NCBI RefSeq assembly: GCF_963924675.1
Contig: NC_089224.1
Location: 69,363,464 to 69,427,463 of the forward strand
DNA length: 64,000 nt
Source of the DNA: Phocoena phocoena
Taxonomy: Eukaryota; Chordata; Mammalia; Artiodactyla; Phocoenidae
Direction of reading: 5' to 3'
Translations under genes and position numbers: made by a program
Shown here: positions 46,990 through 57,034 of the stretch, in pieces
How the letters are laid out: the number at the start of each line of letters is the position of its first letter
How positions within the stretch are numbered: position 1 is the first letter of the stretch
Notes under the pieces: generated by a model
Databases searched by the model: none
What the model was told of the DNA's origin: nothing
The model's input: the letters and a program-made list of their open reading frames with translations, nothing else

Positions 46990-49900
46990 ATTTTTTTTTT
47001 AATGCCAGCCCCTGATGCAGTTTTTATCGTAAGTTTCTAGTTCTGACTGTTCCTCAGTATCTATTTTGATGGGCCCATTTCATATGTGTCTCCTCTTTTT
47101 ATTGTGGCTAGATGTTTTTTTGGTTGCTGTTGTTGTTTTTAACTTTGCCCTGGCTAGCCTCTGAGACCCTCAAGTCCAGGACCATAACTCATTCGAATAT
47201 TTTAGCATGGGTGGGCAGAGTACATAACACTTAGTAGATGACAAATACTACTGAAAAATACATGAATAATTGAACATATACCTTAATTTATATTAACTGA
47301 GTCTGTTGTTTAAGCATTGAGCGCCCTCTATTATAATTAAGCAAATGTTTTCCTCCTATCTTTTCTGCTGTATATAGGGTCCACTATTTAATCATTACTT
47401 TTTAAAACGAATACTCTGTTGACTAGTTATTGATATGTATGTGTAGAAGGTGAGGTGTTAGTATCAAAGTATATATTTCTTTTAGAAATCCTTTCATGCG
47501 ACAAAGTGTTTTTTTCCCAGCTTCATGGTATGCTATTTAGGCTAAACTTTATAACGCTTCATAAAGTATTGGGTTTTAGTCATTTTGTTTGTTACTACTG
47601 TCTAAGCCCTTTTTGTTATATATAGTACCAAAGTTTCTATATTTGTGATTTAAATACAATGAAGATATTAACATCATTTTCAGTCGAACTCACCCAGGTA
47701 TTTAATTTAGTTAAGATCTCTAGTGACTGTATGTTGTCAGGGATAGATTGAAATTGAAATTGACAGGAGTAAAATAAAGTTCTTCCACCTCTCCAGAATC
47801 CTGAGTTAGAGCAAAAAATAAAGTCTCAAATTATCTGAAAATGTATAAATAAGTAGTCCCTTGTTTCCTTCTGGATAATCAATTAAGAAGAGTTAATGAA
47901 TAAACAAATAATTATTGGATGGGCAGAAAGCAATGATTACAGAATTAAGTACATGTGCAACAAGCTAGGATCTTTGTTTTGTCAATACTTTTAGAATGAA
48001 TCAACATTATTTGTGGATATTTACCAGTTTTTGGTAAAGGAATATGCTAAACTCAGTCTTTCTGTAAAGAACAATAAATTCACTAACTGAGAAATCATGT
48101 GTCGTTAGCATTTGTTTCTGAAAGTGTGAAAATTTGGTATAACTTTTGTCCCTAAAATACCCATTTATGAACTTAATATCATTTTATATTAATTTGAAAA
48201 TTGGTAAAAATTAATTTTCTGTGCTTGAAGGTTGTTTTTATTGCTTCAAGTATTATTCTAACAACTATAAATGCCAAAGATTTTGAGAAAAACTTTTGCA
48301 CAATCCATTGGAAAAAAATGGATTCAATAACACATGAAGCAAATTCTAAACTTCATGTTTTTAAGTATGTCTCTTCATAGACATATGCCTTGATTCTTAT
48401 TTTCCTCTTCAAAATATTAATAATGATCCCTATCTGCTATCTTCACAAAGTTGTTTAAGACTCAGGTGATATGGTTATGAAAGCAAATTTTAAAAGTATG
48501 AACTTTGAAATTAAGAACTTTCATGCTAGAGAGCACTCTAATAGTCTTTGAAGAGTTTATACAATTAAACCAAGTGCTTAATTTTCTAAGTCATGGCAGT
48601 ACTCATGTGGAGAATAAGCACAATGGCTAACCTGCAGTGCTGAATTTCTACGGGGCAACTGGGATAAGAAGTGACAGTTTTGTAGGGTACTCTAAAGGTT
48701 TTCATTCCATTCTAACATGTTAAAACAAATCAGTATCTGTATATAATGTTTCACTTGGATTTATTTTTGATGTTTCCTTGCTTTGGAGAAATTTCTGTCT
48801 TGGATGTGACTGGTTATTTGTTTATGTGTAATCTAGGAAATGCCCCTTTATCAACTTCAGGAACAATTTAGGAAATGAAGATGGTTTTTAACTGGGTGAA
48901 ATATAATCCACTTACTAAATAATATCTGCTTTTAAAAATGCTTTTTGGTTAAATCGTATGTACTTGAATATTTAAGATCCACTGTTCTAAGAGTCAGAAT
49001 GTTAGTTCAGGTAATATTGATTAACATATCAGGCATATAAACATATATCTACATGTACTATGTGAATAGACAAATAGGTACAAATTATATGCATACATGT
49101 ACACAGACAAGTATGTATATTCATACATACATGTCTGAAAAAAATTAACCTTGTCGAGTTGAAGTGTGTTCTTAAAATCACACTGATCGTGTGCAGTCAA
49201 TAATGTAAAGCCCAGTGACTTTCTTTTATCAACTCACAGAGTGGAGGAATATTGTTCTAGTATGGACTTTCCTCACGTAACTGAGTTTTTGTCTGCAAAT
49301 CTTCTATCCTGTTTTTTGGCATAAATAGTCAAATGTGCATTTCTCATGTCTTTGAAGGTATATTACTGGGCTCTCAGGTGTATATAAATTGTGTCCAACA
49401 TAAAGACTGCTCTCAGAATGTTAAAGAGAAGCTCTGTGACTTATTACAAAAATATTCCATATTTTTTCTCTTTTCTGTTGCTTGAGAGTATAAGAGTAAC
49501 ATGGTGCAGTGGAAGGAGCATGAATATATATATATACACACACACACTCACATATGTATATATATATCCAGCTCATTATTTTATTATTTATCTTTATAAT
49601 TGTAGATTATCATACTTATCTAGAGATGACAATAAATCAAATTGATCCAGAATCCCTATTCTCAAAATAGTGTTATTGTGCTATCTTCTGGACAGCAGAT
49701 AATATTGGCTTGTGGGAGCCTGGATGCAGTGACTTATTACTTATCTCGTGGCTAAGTAGGTAAATTCATGACCTTTCAGCTCAAAATATGTGCTGGCCAT
49801 CTGCTTCTGGATGCCTGGGTCAACGTAGTAGCAAGGCAGAATCACAAGGTTTTAGACCTTTAGATCTTCTCCAACACCTCTCATTCCCTTTAGTTTTAAA

Positions 49901-51432
49901 AATTCCTATGGAATTTGTCTTTTGAGTCATTCACACTTTAGTGAAAATTCACTCAACTTAGTTTGTTGACAAATTTCTGAACCATCAAAATGACTACTCT
50001 GCAAGTCTTCTGTTCTTTCATGTCCTGTCCACAAACTGTTACTATTTTCTCTTTTTAAGCTCATCCTTCATCTTTCTAATTTGATCTACATTGTTGCTAC
50101 CCATTCATGAAATCAACTTCTTGACTGACTTGCCTCCTTATGGGCAGCACCTTGCTCAATAACTTGCAGAAAGCCCCTGCTGGCTTTAACCTTACACTTG
50201 GGAATTTACACTTACATGTACTAATCCTCTTTGCCATTTTGAATTCACAAGTAAGATTCATACTGCCAAGAAAAAGCTACAGAACTGATACGCTGGAGTT
50301 ACTGAGTTTCAGATTTTCAGACAAAGAGAATTGGTCTGCCTCACTTTGCCACCATCACAAAGCCATATTATAGAGAAACCCAAGGGTCCTGTCTTGTACC
50401 CAGTGTGGAAGGCCAGTAGCATGTATATTTTGTTGTTCAGTTTTGTATTTCCTTTTTGTAACAAATAGTATCAGAACACTCAAGAAAGTATATTTCACAT
50501 ATGGCAGCCATTCCTACTCTGAAATTAAAAAACAAAAATGGGATCTCTTAATAAGAAAGACAATAGTATGATCATAGCACTACATCCCGATAGGCTAGTC
50601 CTAGTGTCAAGTTGTAATAAATTTATATCTTGGAAGAGGCCCATTTTTAAAAAAACTTTTATGTAACTTTCTCAAGCCTTAAATGTTACCATCTTATGCT
50701 CCATTCCTTAAACTAAGTTCTTCTTGATTAACCAAGATCATTTTTGTTTTGTTTCATTTTATCCCAACTGTAACACATTTCTCTAATTTAAAAATATTTT
50801 ATGAAAATGATTTTTACCTTTGTATAACAATATTAAGAGAAAGAGAAAATATAAATAATTTCCACAAAGACTTATGTTGGGTCTCAACAGCATAAGAGTA
50901 TAGATCTTGTGAATAAAACTGCAGCTTTGGGAAGCCAAAGCAAATATTTGCAAAGCAAAGAACACCCTCTGAGCCAGACAACTCCTGGGACATGATTCAA
51001 AGCTAGGTCACAACAGAGGAAAAAAATGAAATCTTGACTCTCCCCAGAATACCCGACTTACATTTTTTTCTGGGGGAGCTGAAACACAGAGAGCATGATC
51101 CAAGTTTAATTATTCCATGTTAGCCATTTTACAACTTTAAACATACTACCCCCAAACTTTCAACTCTGCACTGGATTAATTAAATCATAATTAAGATTAA
51201 AAATTAAAATCTGGAAAACTTACTACACTTATCTTTTTATTCATGCTTATGGATCATGAGTTTGTAAATGTGATGGCCACTGAACATCTGTAAAAATAAT
51301 AAGGTAGATTTGTACACTCTGACGTACAAAAAGTTATCTAAACCACATTATCAATTAGTAAACAAGACTTGGGATACTGTTTATGTGTTATAATACCATT
51401 ATTGAAGATAAAAAATACTTTTATATACACTC
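46990..51432. other. Long unique stretch, no gene seen
   Basis: Mostly AT-rich single-copy DNA. An L2-like 3' fragment may lie at about 47160-47290 (TACATAACACTTAGTAGATG block) and a weak MIR-like core near 48390-48480. A TAATTAAATCATAATTAAGA cluster occurs near 51177-51200. Frames 49391-49645 and 50140-50373 show no recognisable domain. Confidence 0.5.
49524..49570. repeat. Compound (TA)n(CA)n microsatellite
   Basis: TA units, then CA units, then ATGTATATATATA, forming a compound dinucleotide repeat in unique DNA. Confidence 0.85.
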
Positions 51433-51826
51433 TGTATTAGAGTTCTCCAGAGAGACAGAACCAATAGGACATATATAGAGAGAAGAAATTTACTTTAAGG
51501 AATTGGTTCATATGATTGTGGGGGATGGCAAGTCTGAAATCTACAGGGCAGGCTAGCAAGCTGAAAACTCAGTTAGGAGTTGACACTTCAGTCTTCAGAC
51601 AGAATTTCTTCTTCTCTGGGAATTCTCAGTTTTTTAGCTCAAAACCTTCATCTGATTAGATAAGGCTCACCCACATTTTTGAAGGTAATCTCCTTTATTC
51701 AAAGTCAACTGATTATAGATGTTAACCACATTTACAAAATACCCTAATGGCAACACCTAGATTAATATTTGACTAAATAATGGAGTACCATAGCTTAGGC
51801 AAGTTGACACCTAAATCTAACCACCA
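51433..51826 (-). mobile_element. MaLR-type LTR, reverse
   Basis: On the plus strand it opens TGTATTAGAGTTCTCCAGAG, the reverse of an LTR end in CTAATACA, and closes near AACCACCA, the reverse of a TGGTGGTTA-type start. Internal CTAGCAAGCTGAAAACTCAG and AAGTTGACACCTAAATCTAA blocks fit the same group as the forward fragment at 19935-20295. TG...CA termini are present in both orientations, as for LTRs. Confidence 0.65.
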
Positions 51827-52089
51827 CGGGGAAAGAATTATACAAAGGAGTGAATGCCAGGAGCTGGGAAATCAGTGGTGGCTCCTTGCAGAATGTGTAT
51901 AGTTTTGTGCTTGTTTAAGTAATTTTTCACCAGGTAAGAAACGCATATAATCCACTGATGGGCAACATTTTTTCTCAAATAATTTCTACTGAAAAATTAG
52001 TATATACTGCTTCTAGATAATACACTGGCAATTCTGAGGATAAACTGGTAATCTATAAACAAACTCATTTTTTTCATTTTAACATTCAG

Positions 52090-52239
52090 ATGAATCAAGT
52101 TAGAAGTAGTCTACTTTCACACCACCATCTCTCAGGACAAGGTCAAAAGCACAAAAGTAATGAAAGAACATTGTTTCATGCCACACCCATTTCCCAAGGC
52201 TTTCATTCATTCTATGCCGAGAATGATTCGGGCATGTTT

Positions 52240-52279
<40 letters not shown>

Positions 52280-52599
52280 TAAGTGCTTATGACATTAAAG
52301 CAATTTGTGACACAGTAGCAGGTGAAATGATTCACAAAAGTTATGTCAGCCTGAAGTCAGAGTCAATGAGGGAACCTCAATTCCTTGTTCTTAGTCCAAT
52401 GTCAGGCTGTAGCCCAAGGTTACAGCATATGAGCAGGGCTGCAGATCACAGAAAAGTCTTTCCTGAGATTAATGGCAGGGCTGAGCCGAAGATGACTGAA
52501 AGGGCACCCTCTGGCATGCTCATTTATCAGGGATTTACTTGTTGGCTAATGATAGCAATAAGTTTGTATCTGACAAACACAACTGGATATGGGCAGTGA
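52090..52599 (+). other. 169-codon open frame, not recognised
   Basis: Longest open frame outside L1 sequence. ATG at 52090 follows directly a pyrimidine-rich TTTTTTTCATTTTAACATTCAG acceptor-like end (cut here to its features: T-rich tract then CAG at 52087-52089). The middle of the frame is low complexity because a (TG)n microsatellite encodes alternating Cys-Val. No signal peptide, domain or family is recognisable. At this size one or two chance frames in 64 kb are not surprising, so I treat it as probably non-coding. Confidence 0.2.
52242..52280. repeat. (TG)n microsatellite
   Basis: About nineteen units with one interruption near 52272. Confidence 0.95.
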
Positions 52600-53071
52600 G
52601 AAACTCTATATTTGAAGTTGTATTATACTGGATCCATACAATTTCCCCTTCTATTGCTCAGGCTGTCATCACAGTCTCTGTCAGTGAAGTTTGTGCTTTT
52701 TACTTTAATTTTTAGGAAAGGTCATTATTTTTGCAAAAAAAAAAAAAAGGTAACACAATTGAAGATCATATTAAATTAACTTTTAATTTTCCTGCATCCT
52801 TTAGATATTTTTCAAATACATATGTAATTTCTAGATTGCTATAATCATAGCAGAGATAGAATTAAATTTTTCAGTTAAATTCTTACTGTTAACACTATTC
52901 TGTGGTCTATATTTCCTAAAAGTGTTTTTTTGATTGTTTTTGTTATTACAAAAATACATTCTCATATAAAATGTATAAAATGCTGATAAACAGAAGAAAC
53001 TTTGTCACTCTTGATCTTAAAACCATGCTACAACTACTGTTAGCAATATTTTTCCTATGATCTTTATATTT

Positions 53072-53140
53072 TAAATTAACATATACACATATGTAAATTA
53101 ACATATACACATAGGTAAATTCACATATGCATATATACAC
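53072..53140. repeat. 22-bp tandem repeat, about three units
   Basis: Units starting TAAATTAACATATACACAT at 53072 and 53094 are nearly identical; a diverged third begins at 53116. Confidence 0.85.
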
Positions 53141-53437
53141 ACATGATTATGCATCCACATGCTGTGAAATTTACTGTTTTCCTTTCCTTTTTCTGTTAAT
53201 GCTGTATTGTGTTATTTCATTATTTATCCTTTAAAAATATAATTTAAAATGGATGAACATTATTTCTTTGTGAAATTTTATTTAACTGACCACCTGATAT
53301 CAGATACTTAAACTTTTTTTTCAATTTTTCAGCCCATTAAACAGTACTGTGATGAAGACTTTATTATTATACATTTGTCCTTATTCCTGGAAATAAATTA
53401 TGAATAATAAGATGCTGGGTCAAAGAATATGTGTATT

Positions 53438-53818
53438 TACTATGGCCTGAATGTTTGTGTCCCCCCAAAATGTATATGTTGAAATTTCGTGCCTGATGCG
53501 ACAGTATTGGGAGGTGGGGTGGGGCCTTTGGGAGATGATTAGGTCATGAGGCACAGTCTTCATGGATGGGATTAGTGACCTTCTAAAAGAGACCCAGAGA
53601 AAGTTCCCTTGCTCCTTCTGCCATGTGAGGTTACAGCAAAAAGGGAGCCATCCATTTATCAGTTGGGAAGCAGGTTTTCTCCAGACACAGAACCTGACCA
53701 TGCTGACACTTTAATCTCAGACTTCCAGCCTCCCAGAAGTGTGAGAAATAAACTTCTGTTGTTCATAAGCTACCTGGTGTGATGTATTTTGTTACAGCGG
53801 CCTGAATGGACTATGATT
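53438..53818 (+). mobile_element. MaLR (MLT1-like) LTR, forward
   Basis: Opens near TACTATGGCCTGAATGTTTG, then GGAGGTGGGGTGGGGCCTTT, GATTAGGTCATGAGGC, GGGATTAGTGACCTTCTAAA, TGCCATGTGAGG and GTGAGAAATAAACTTCTGTT, ending near GGACTATGATTTA. The order matches MaLR LTRs. Terminal dinucleotides are eroded. Confidence 0.75.
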
Positions 53819-53936
53819 TAGAAAATTTAATTACATATTGAAAAGGTAATCACTAAAATAGCAGATAGAGAATATATAAATTCCAAATGAAAGAAGGAAA
53901 ATGGAATTATAACAAATAATCATAAATATGAATTAA

Positions 53937-53946
53937 TAGAAAAGCA
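53937..53946. repeat. Candidate target-site duplication, left copy
   Basis: TAGAAAAGCA, identical to 61182-61191, just upstream of the L1 5' end. Confidence 0.7.
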
Positions 53947-54324
53947 GAGATAGGGGGCTTCCGGGAAAATGGCGCAAGAGTAAGACGCGGAGATCACCTT
54001 CCTCCCCACAGATACACCAGAAATACATCTACACGTGGAACAACTCCTACAGAACACCTACTGAACGCAGAAGACCTCAGATCTCCCAAAAGGCAAGAAA
54101 CTCCCCACGTACCTGGTGCGCGAGGAGAGGGGATTAAGAATGCTGCTTAAAGGAGCTCCAGAGATGGGAGCGAGCCGCGGCTAAAAGCGCGGACCCCAGA
54201 GACGGGCATGAGACGCTAAGGCTGCTGCTGCCACCACCAAGAAGCCTGTGTGTGAGCAGTGGTCACTATCAACACCCCCCCTTCAGGGGAGCCCGTGCGG
54301 CCCGCCACCGCCAGGGTCCCGGAA

Positions 54325-54727
54325 TCCAGGGACAACTCACCCGGGAGAACGCACGGCGCGCCTCAGGCTGGTACAACGTCACGCCGGCCTCTGCCGTCGC
54401 AGGCCCGCCCCGCCCTCTGTGCCCCTCCCCCGCCCCCCCGCCCCCCGCCTGAGTGAGCCAGAGCTCCTGAATCAGCGGCTCCTTTAACCCCTTCCTGTCT
54501 GAGCGAAAAACAGACGCCCTCCAGCGCTCCAGGGACAACTCACCCGGGAGAACGCATGCTGCGCCTCAGGCTGGTGCAACGTCACGCCGGCCTCTGCCGT
54601 CGCAGGCCCGCCCCGCCCTCCGTTCCCCCCCTCCCCGCCCCCCGCCTCGTGAGTGAGCCAGAGCTCCCGAATCAGCGGCTCCTTTAACCCCGTCCTGTCT
54701 GAGCGGAAAAACAGATGCCCTACAGCG
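54325..54727 (+). repeat. Tandem duplication of about 204 bp in L1 promoter
   Basis: Unit 1 (54325-54528) and unit 2 (54529-54727) both start TCCAGGGACAACTCACCCGG and end at an ACAGA(C/T)GCCCT(C/A)CAGCG block. They differ by a few substitutions and C-run length. Copy 1 has only one unit (about 310-527). Confidence 0.95.
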
Positions 54728-54882
54728 ACCTACACGCAGAGGCGGGGCCAAATCCAAAGCTGAGCCCTGGGAGCTGTGAGAACAAAGAAAAGAAAGGGAA
54801 ATCTCTCCCAGCAGCTTCAGGAGCAGCGGATTAAAGCTCTACAATCAACTTGATGTACCCTGCATCAGTGGAAAACATGAAC

Positions 54883-55430
54883 AGACAACGAATCATCCCA
54901 AATTAAGGAGGTGGACTTTGAGAGCAAGATTTATGATTTTTTCCCCTTTTCCTTTTTTTGTGAGGGTGTATGTGTATGCTTCTGTGTGAGATTTTGTCTG
55001 TATAGCTTTGCTTCCACCATTTGTCCGAGGGTTCTATCCATCTGTTTTTTAAAAAAATTTTTTTTCTTAATAACTACTTTTTATTTTAAGAACTTTATTT
55101 TATTTTACTTTTTCTTCGTTCTTTCTTTCCTACCTTCCCTCCTTTAGACAACGAATCATCCCAAATTAAGGAGGTGGACTTTGAGAGCAAGATTTATGAT
55201 TTTTTTCCCCTTTTCCTCTATTTGTGAATGTGTATGCTTCTATGTGAGATTTTGTCTGTATAGCTTTGCTTCCACCATTTGTCCTAGGGCTCTATCCATC
55301 CGTTTTTTTTTTTTGTTTGTTGGTTCTCTTAATAATTTTTTAAATTTTAATAACTTTATTGTTTTTATCTTACTTTATTTTATTTTACTTTATCTTCTTT
55401 CTTTCTTTCCTTCCTTCCCTCCTTCCTTCC
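54883..55430 (+). repeat. Second tandem duplication (period about 263 bp) in L1 5' UTR
   Basis: AGACAACGAATCATCCCAAA begins at 54883 and again at 55146. Each unit runs through the AGCAAGATTTATGATTTTTT and TTTGTCTGTATAGCTTTGCT blocks into T-rich sequence. Single in copy 1 (from about 679). Confidence 0.95.
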
Positions 55431-55486
55431 TTCCTCCCTCCCTCCCTCCTTTCTTTCTTTCCTCCTTCCTTCCTCCCTCCCTCCCT

Positions 55487-55533
<47 letters not shown>

Positions 55534-55545
55534 CTTCTTCTTCTA
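55383..55545 (+). repeat. Polypyrimidine microsatellite (CTTT/CCTT/CCCT/CT)n
   Basis: Almost pure C+T on the plus strand, shifting through tetranucleotide and dinucleotide phases. It is an expansion of the shorter pyrimidine tract present at 900-950 in copy 1. Plus-strand frames here are long runs of Ser/Leu/Phe/Pro and are not proteins. Such tracts can form triplex (H-DNA) structures. Confidence 0.93.
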
Positions 55546-56083
55546 CTAATTCTTTCTTTCTACTTTTTCTCCCTTTTATTATGAGCCGAGTGGATGAAAG
55601 GCTCTTGGTGCTGCAGCCAGGAGTCAGTGCTGTGCCTCGGAGGTGGGAGAGCCAACTTCAGGATGGTGGTCCACAAGAGACATCCCAGCTCCACATAATA
55701 TCAAACAGTGAAAATCTCCCAGAGATCTCCATCTCAACACCAGCACCCAGCTTCACTCAACGACCAGCAAGCTACAGTGCTGAACATCCTATGCCAAACA
55801 ACTAGTAAGACAGGAACACAAGCCCACCCATTAGCAGAGAGGCTGCCTAAAATCATAATAAGTTCACAGACACCCCAAAACACACCACCAGATGTGGACC
55901 TGCCCACCAGAAAGACAAGATCCAGCCTCATCCACCAGAACACAGGCACTAGTCCCCTCCACCAGGAAGCCTACACAACCCACTGAACCAACCATAGCCA
56001 CTGGGGACAGACACCAAAAACAACGGGAACTACGAATCTGCAGCCTGCAAAAAGGAGACCCCAAACACAGTAAGATAAGCAAA

Positions 56084-56975
56084 ATGGGAAGACAGAAAAA
56101 CACACAGCAGATGAAGGAGCAAGATAAAAACCCACCAGACCTAACAAGTGAAGAGGAAATAGGCAGTCTACCTGAAAAAGAATTCAGAATAATGATAGTA
56201 AAGATGATCCAAAATCTTGGAAATAGAATAGATAAAATTCAAGAAACATTTAACAAAGACCTAGAAGAACTAAAGACGAAACAAACAATGATGAACAACA
56301 CAATAAATGTAATGAAAAATACTCTAGATGGGATCAATAGCAGAATAACAGAGGCAGAAGAATGGATAAGTGACCTGGAAGATAACATAGTGGAAATAAC
56401 TACTGCAGAGCAGAATAAAGGAAAAAGAATGAAAAGAACTGAGGACAGTCTCAGAAATCTCTGGGACAACGTTAAACGCACCAACATTCGAATTATAGGG
56501 GTTCCAGTAGAAGAAGAGAAAAAGAAAGGGACTGAGAAAATATTTGAAGACATTATAGTTGAAAACTTCCCTAATATGGGAAAGGAAATATTTAATCAAG
56601 TCCGGGAATCACAGAGAGTCCCATACAGGATAAATCCAAGGAGAAACACGCCAAGACACATGGTAATCAAACTGTCAAAAATTACATACAAAGAAAACAT
56701 ATTAAAAGCAGCAAGGGAAAAACAACAAATATCACACAAGGGAATCCCCATAAGGTTAACAGCTGATCTTTCAGGAGAAACTCTGCAAGCCAGAAGGGAC
56801 TGGCAGGACATATTTAAAGTGATGAAGGAGAAAAACCTGCAACCAAGACTACTCTACCAGCAAGGATCTCATTCAGATTTGATGGAGAAATTAAAACCTT
56901 TACACACAAGCAAAAGCTGAGCGAGTTCAGCACCACTAAACCAGCTCTACAACAACTGCTAAAGGAACCTCTCTA
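56084..56975 (+). pseudogene. L1 ORF1 (copy 2), late frameshift
   Basis: The ATG at 56084 gives the family start MGRQKNTQQMKEQDK; the upstream in-frame extension to 55892 is leader, not protein. 278 residues are open to 56920. Residues about 40-120 form the heptad-like coiled coil, about 130-165 the RNA-recognition segment (TNIRIIGVPVEEEKKKGTEK), and about 180-255 the C-terminal domain (NPRRNTPRHMVIKL). A single-base deletion near 56857 (one C short of copy 3's LLYPAR block) replaces the last residues; the normal stop would lie near 56975. It is the best-preserved ORF1 in the window but probably defective. Confidence 0.93.
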
Positions 56976-57034
56976 GGCAAGAAACACAAGAGAAGGAAAA
57001 GACCTACAGTAACAAACCCAAAACAATTAAGAAA

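Larger units (their letters stand above)
53952..56083 (+). promoter_or_regulatory. L1 5' UTR / promoter (copy 2), rearranged
   Basis: GC-rich CpG-dense leader. The proximal part (53952-54110) is followed at about 54112 by sequence matching base 104 onward of copy 1, so a segment present in copy 1 (1-104 and presumably more) is absent here; the join lies at CCTGG. Tandem duplications follow at 54325-54727 and 54883-55430, then a pyrimidine tract, then the conserved pre-ORF1 leader (55580-56083). In L1s this region is the internal polymerase II promoter. Confidence 0.88.

Noticed and set aside
53072..53140. CRISPR-like array
   Set aside because: Only three 22-bp units directly adjoining without spacers, in mammalian DNA; it is a small tandem repeat.
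55181..55805. Plus-strand frames rich in Ser, Leu, Phe and Pro resembling hydrophobic proteins
   Set aside because: They are translations of the polypyrimidine microsatellite and change with repeat phase.
55892..56920. 342-codon frame taken as the full ORF1
   Set aside because: The first 64 codons are 5' leader; the family start is the ATG at 56084 and the end is frameshifted.
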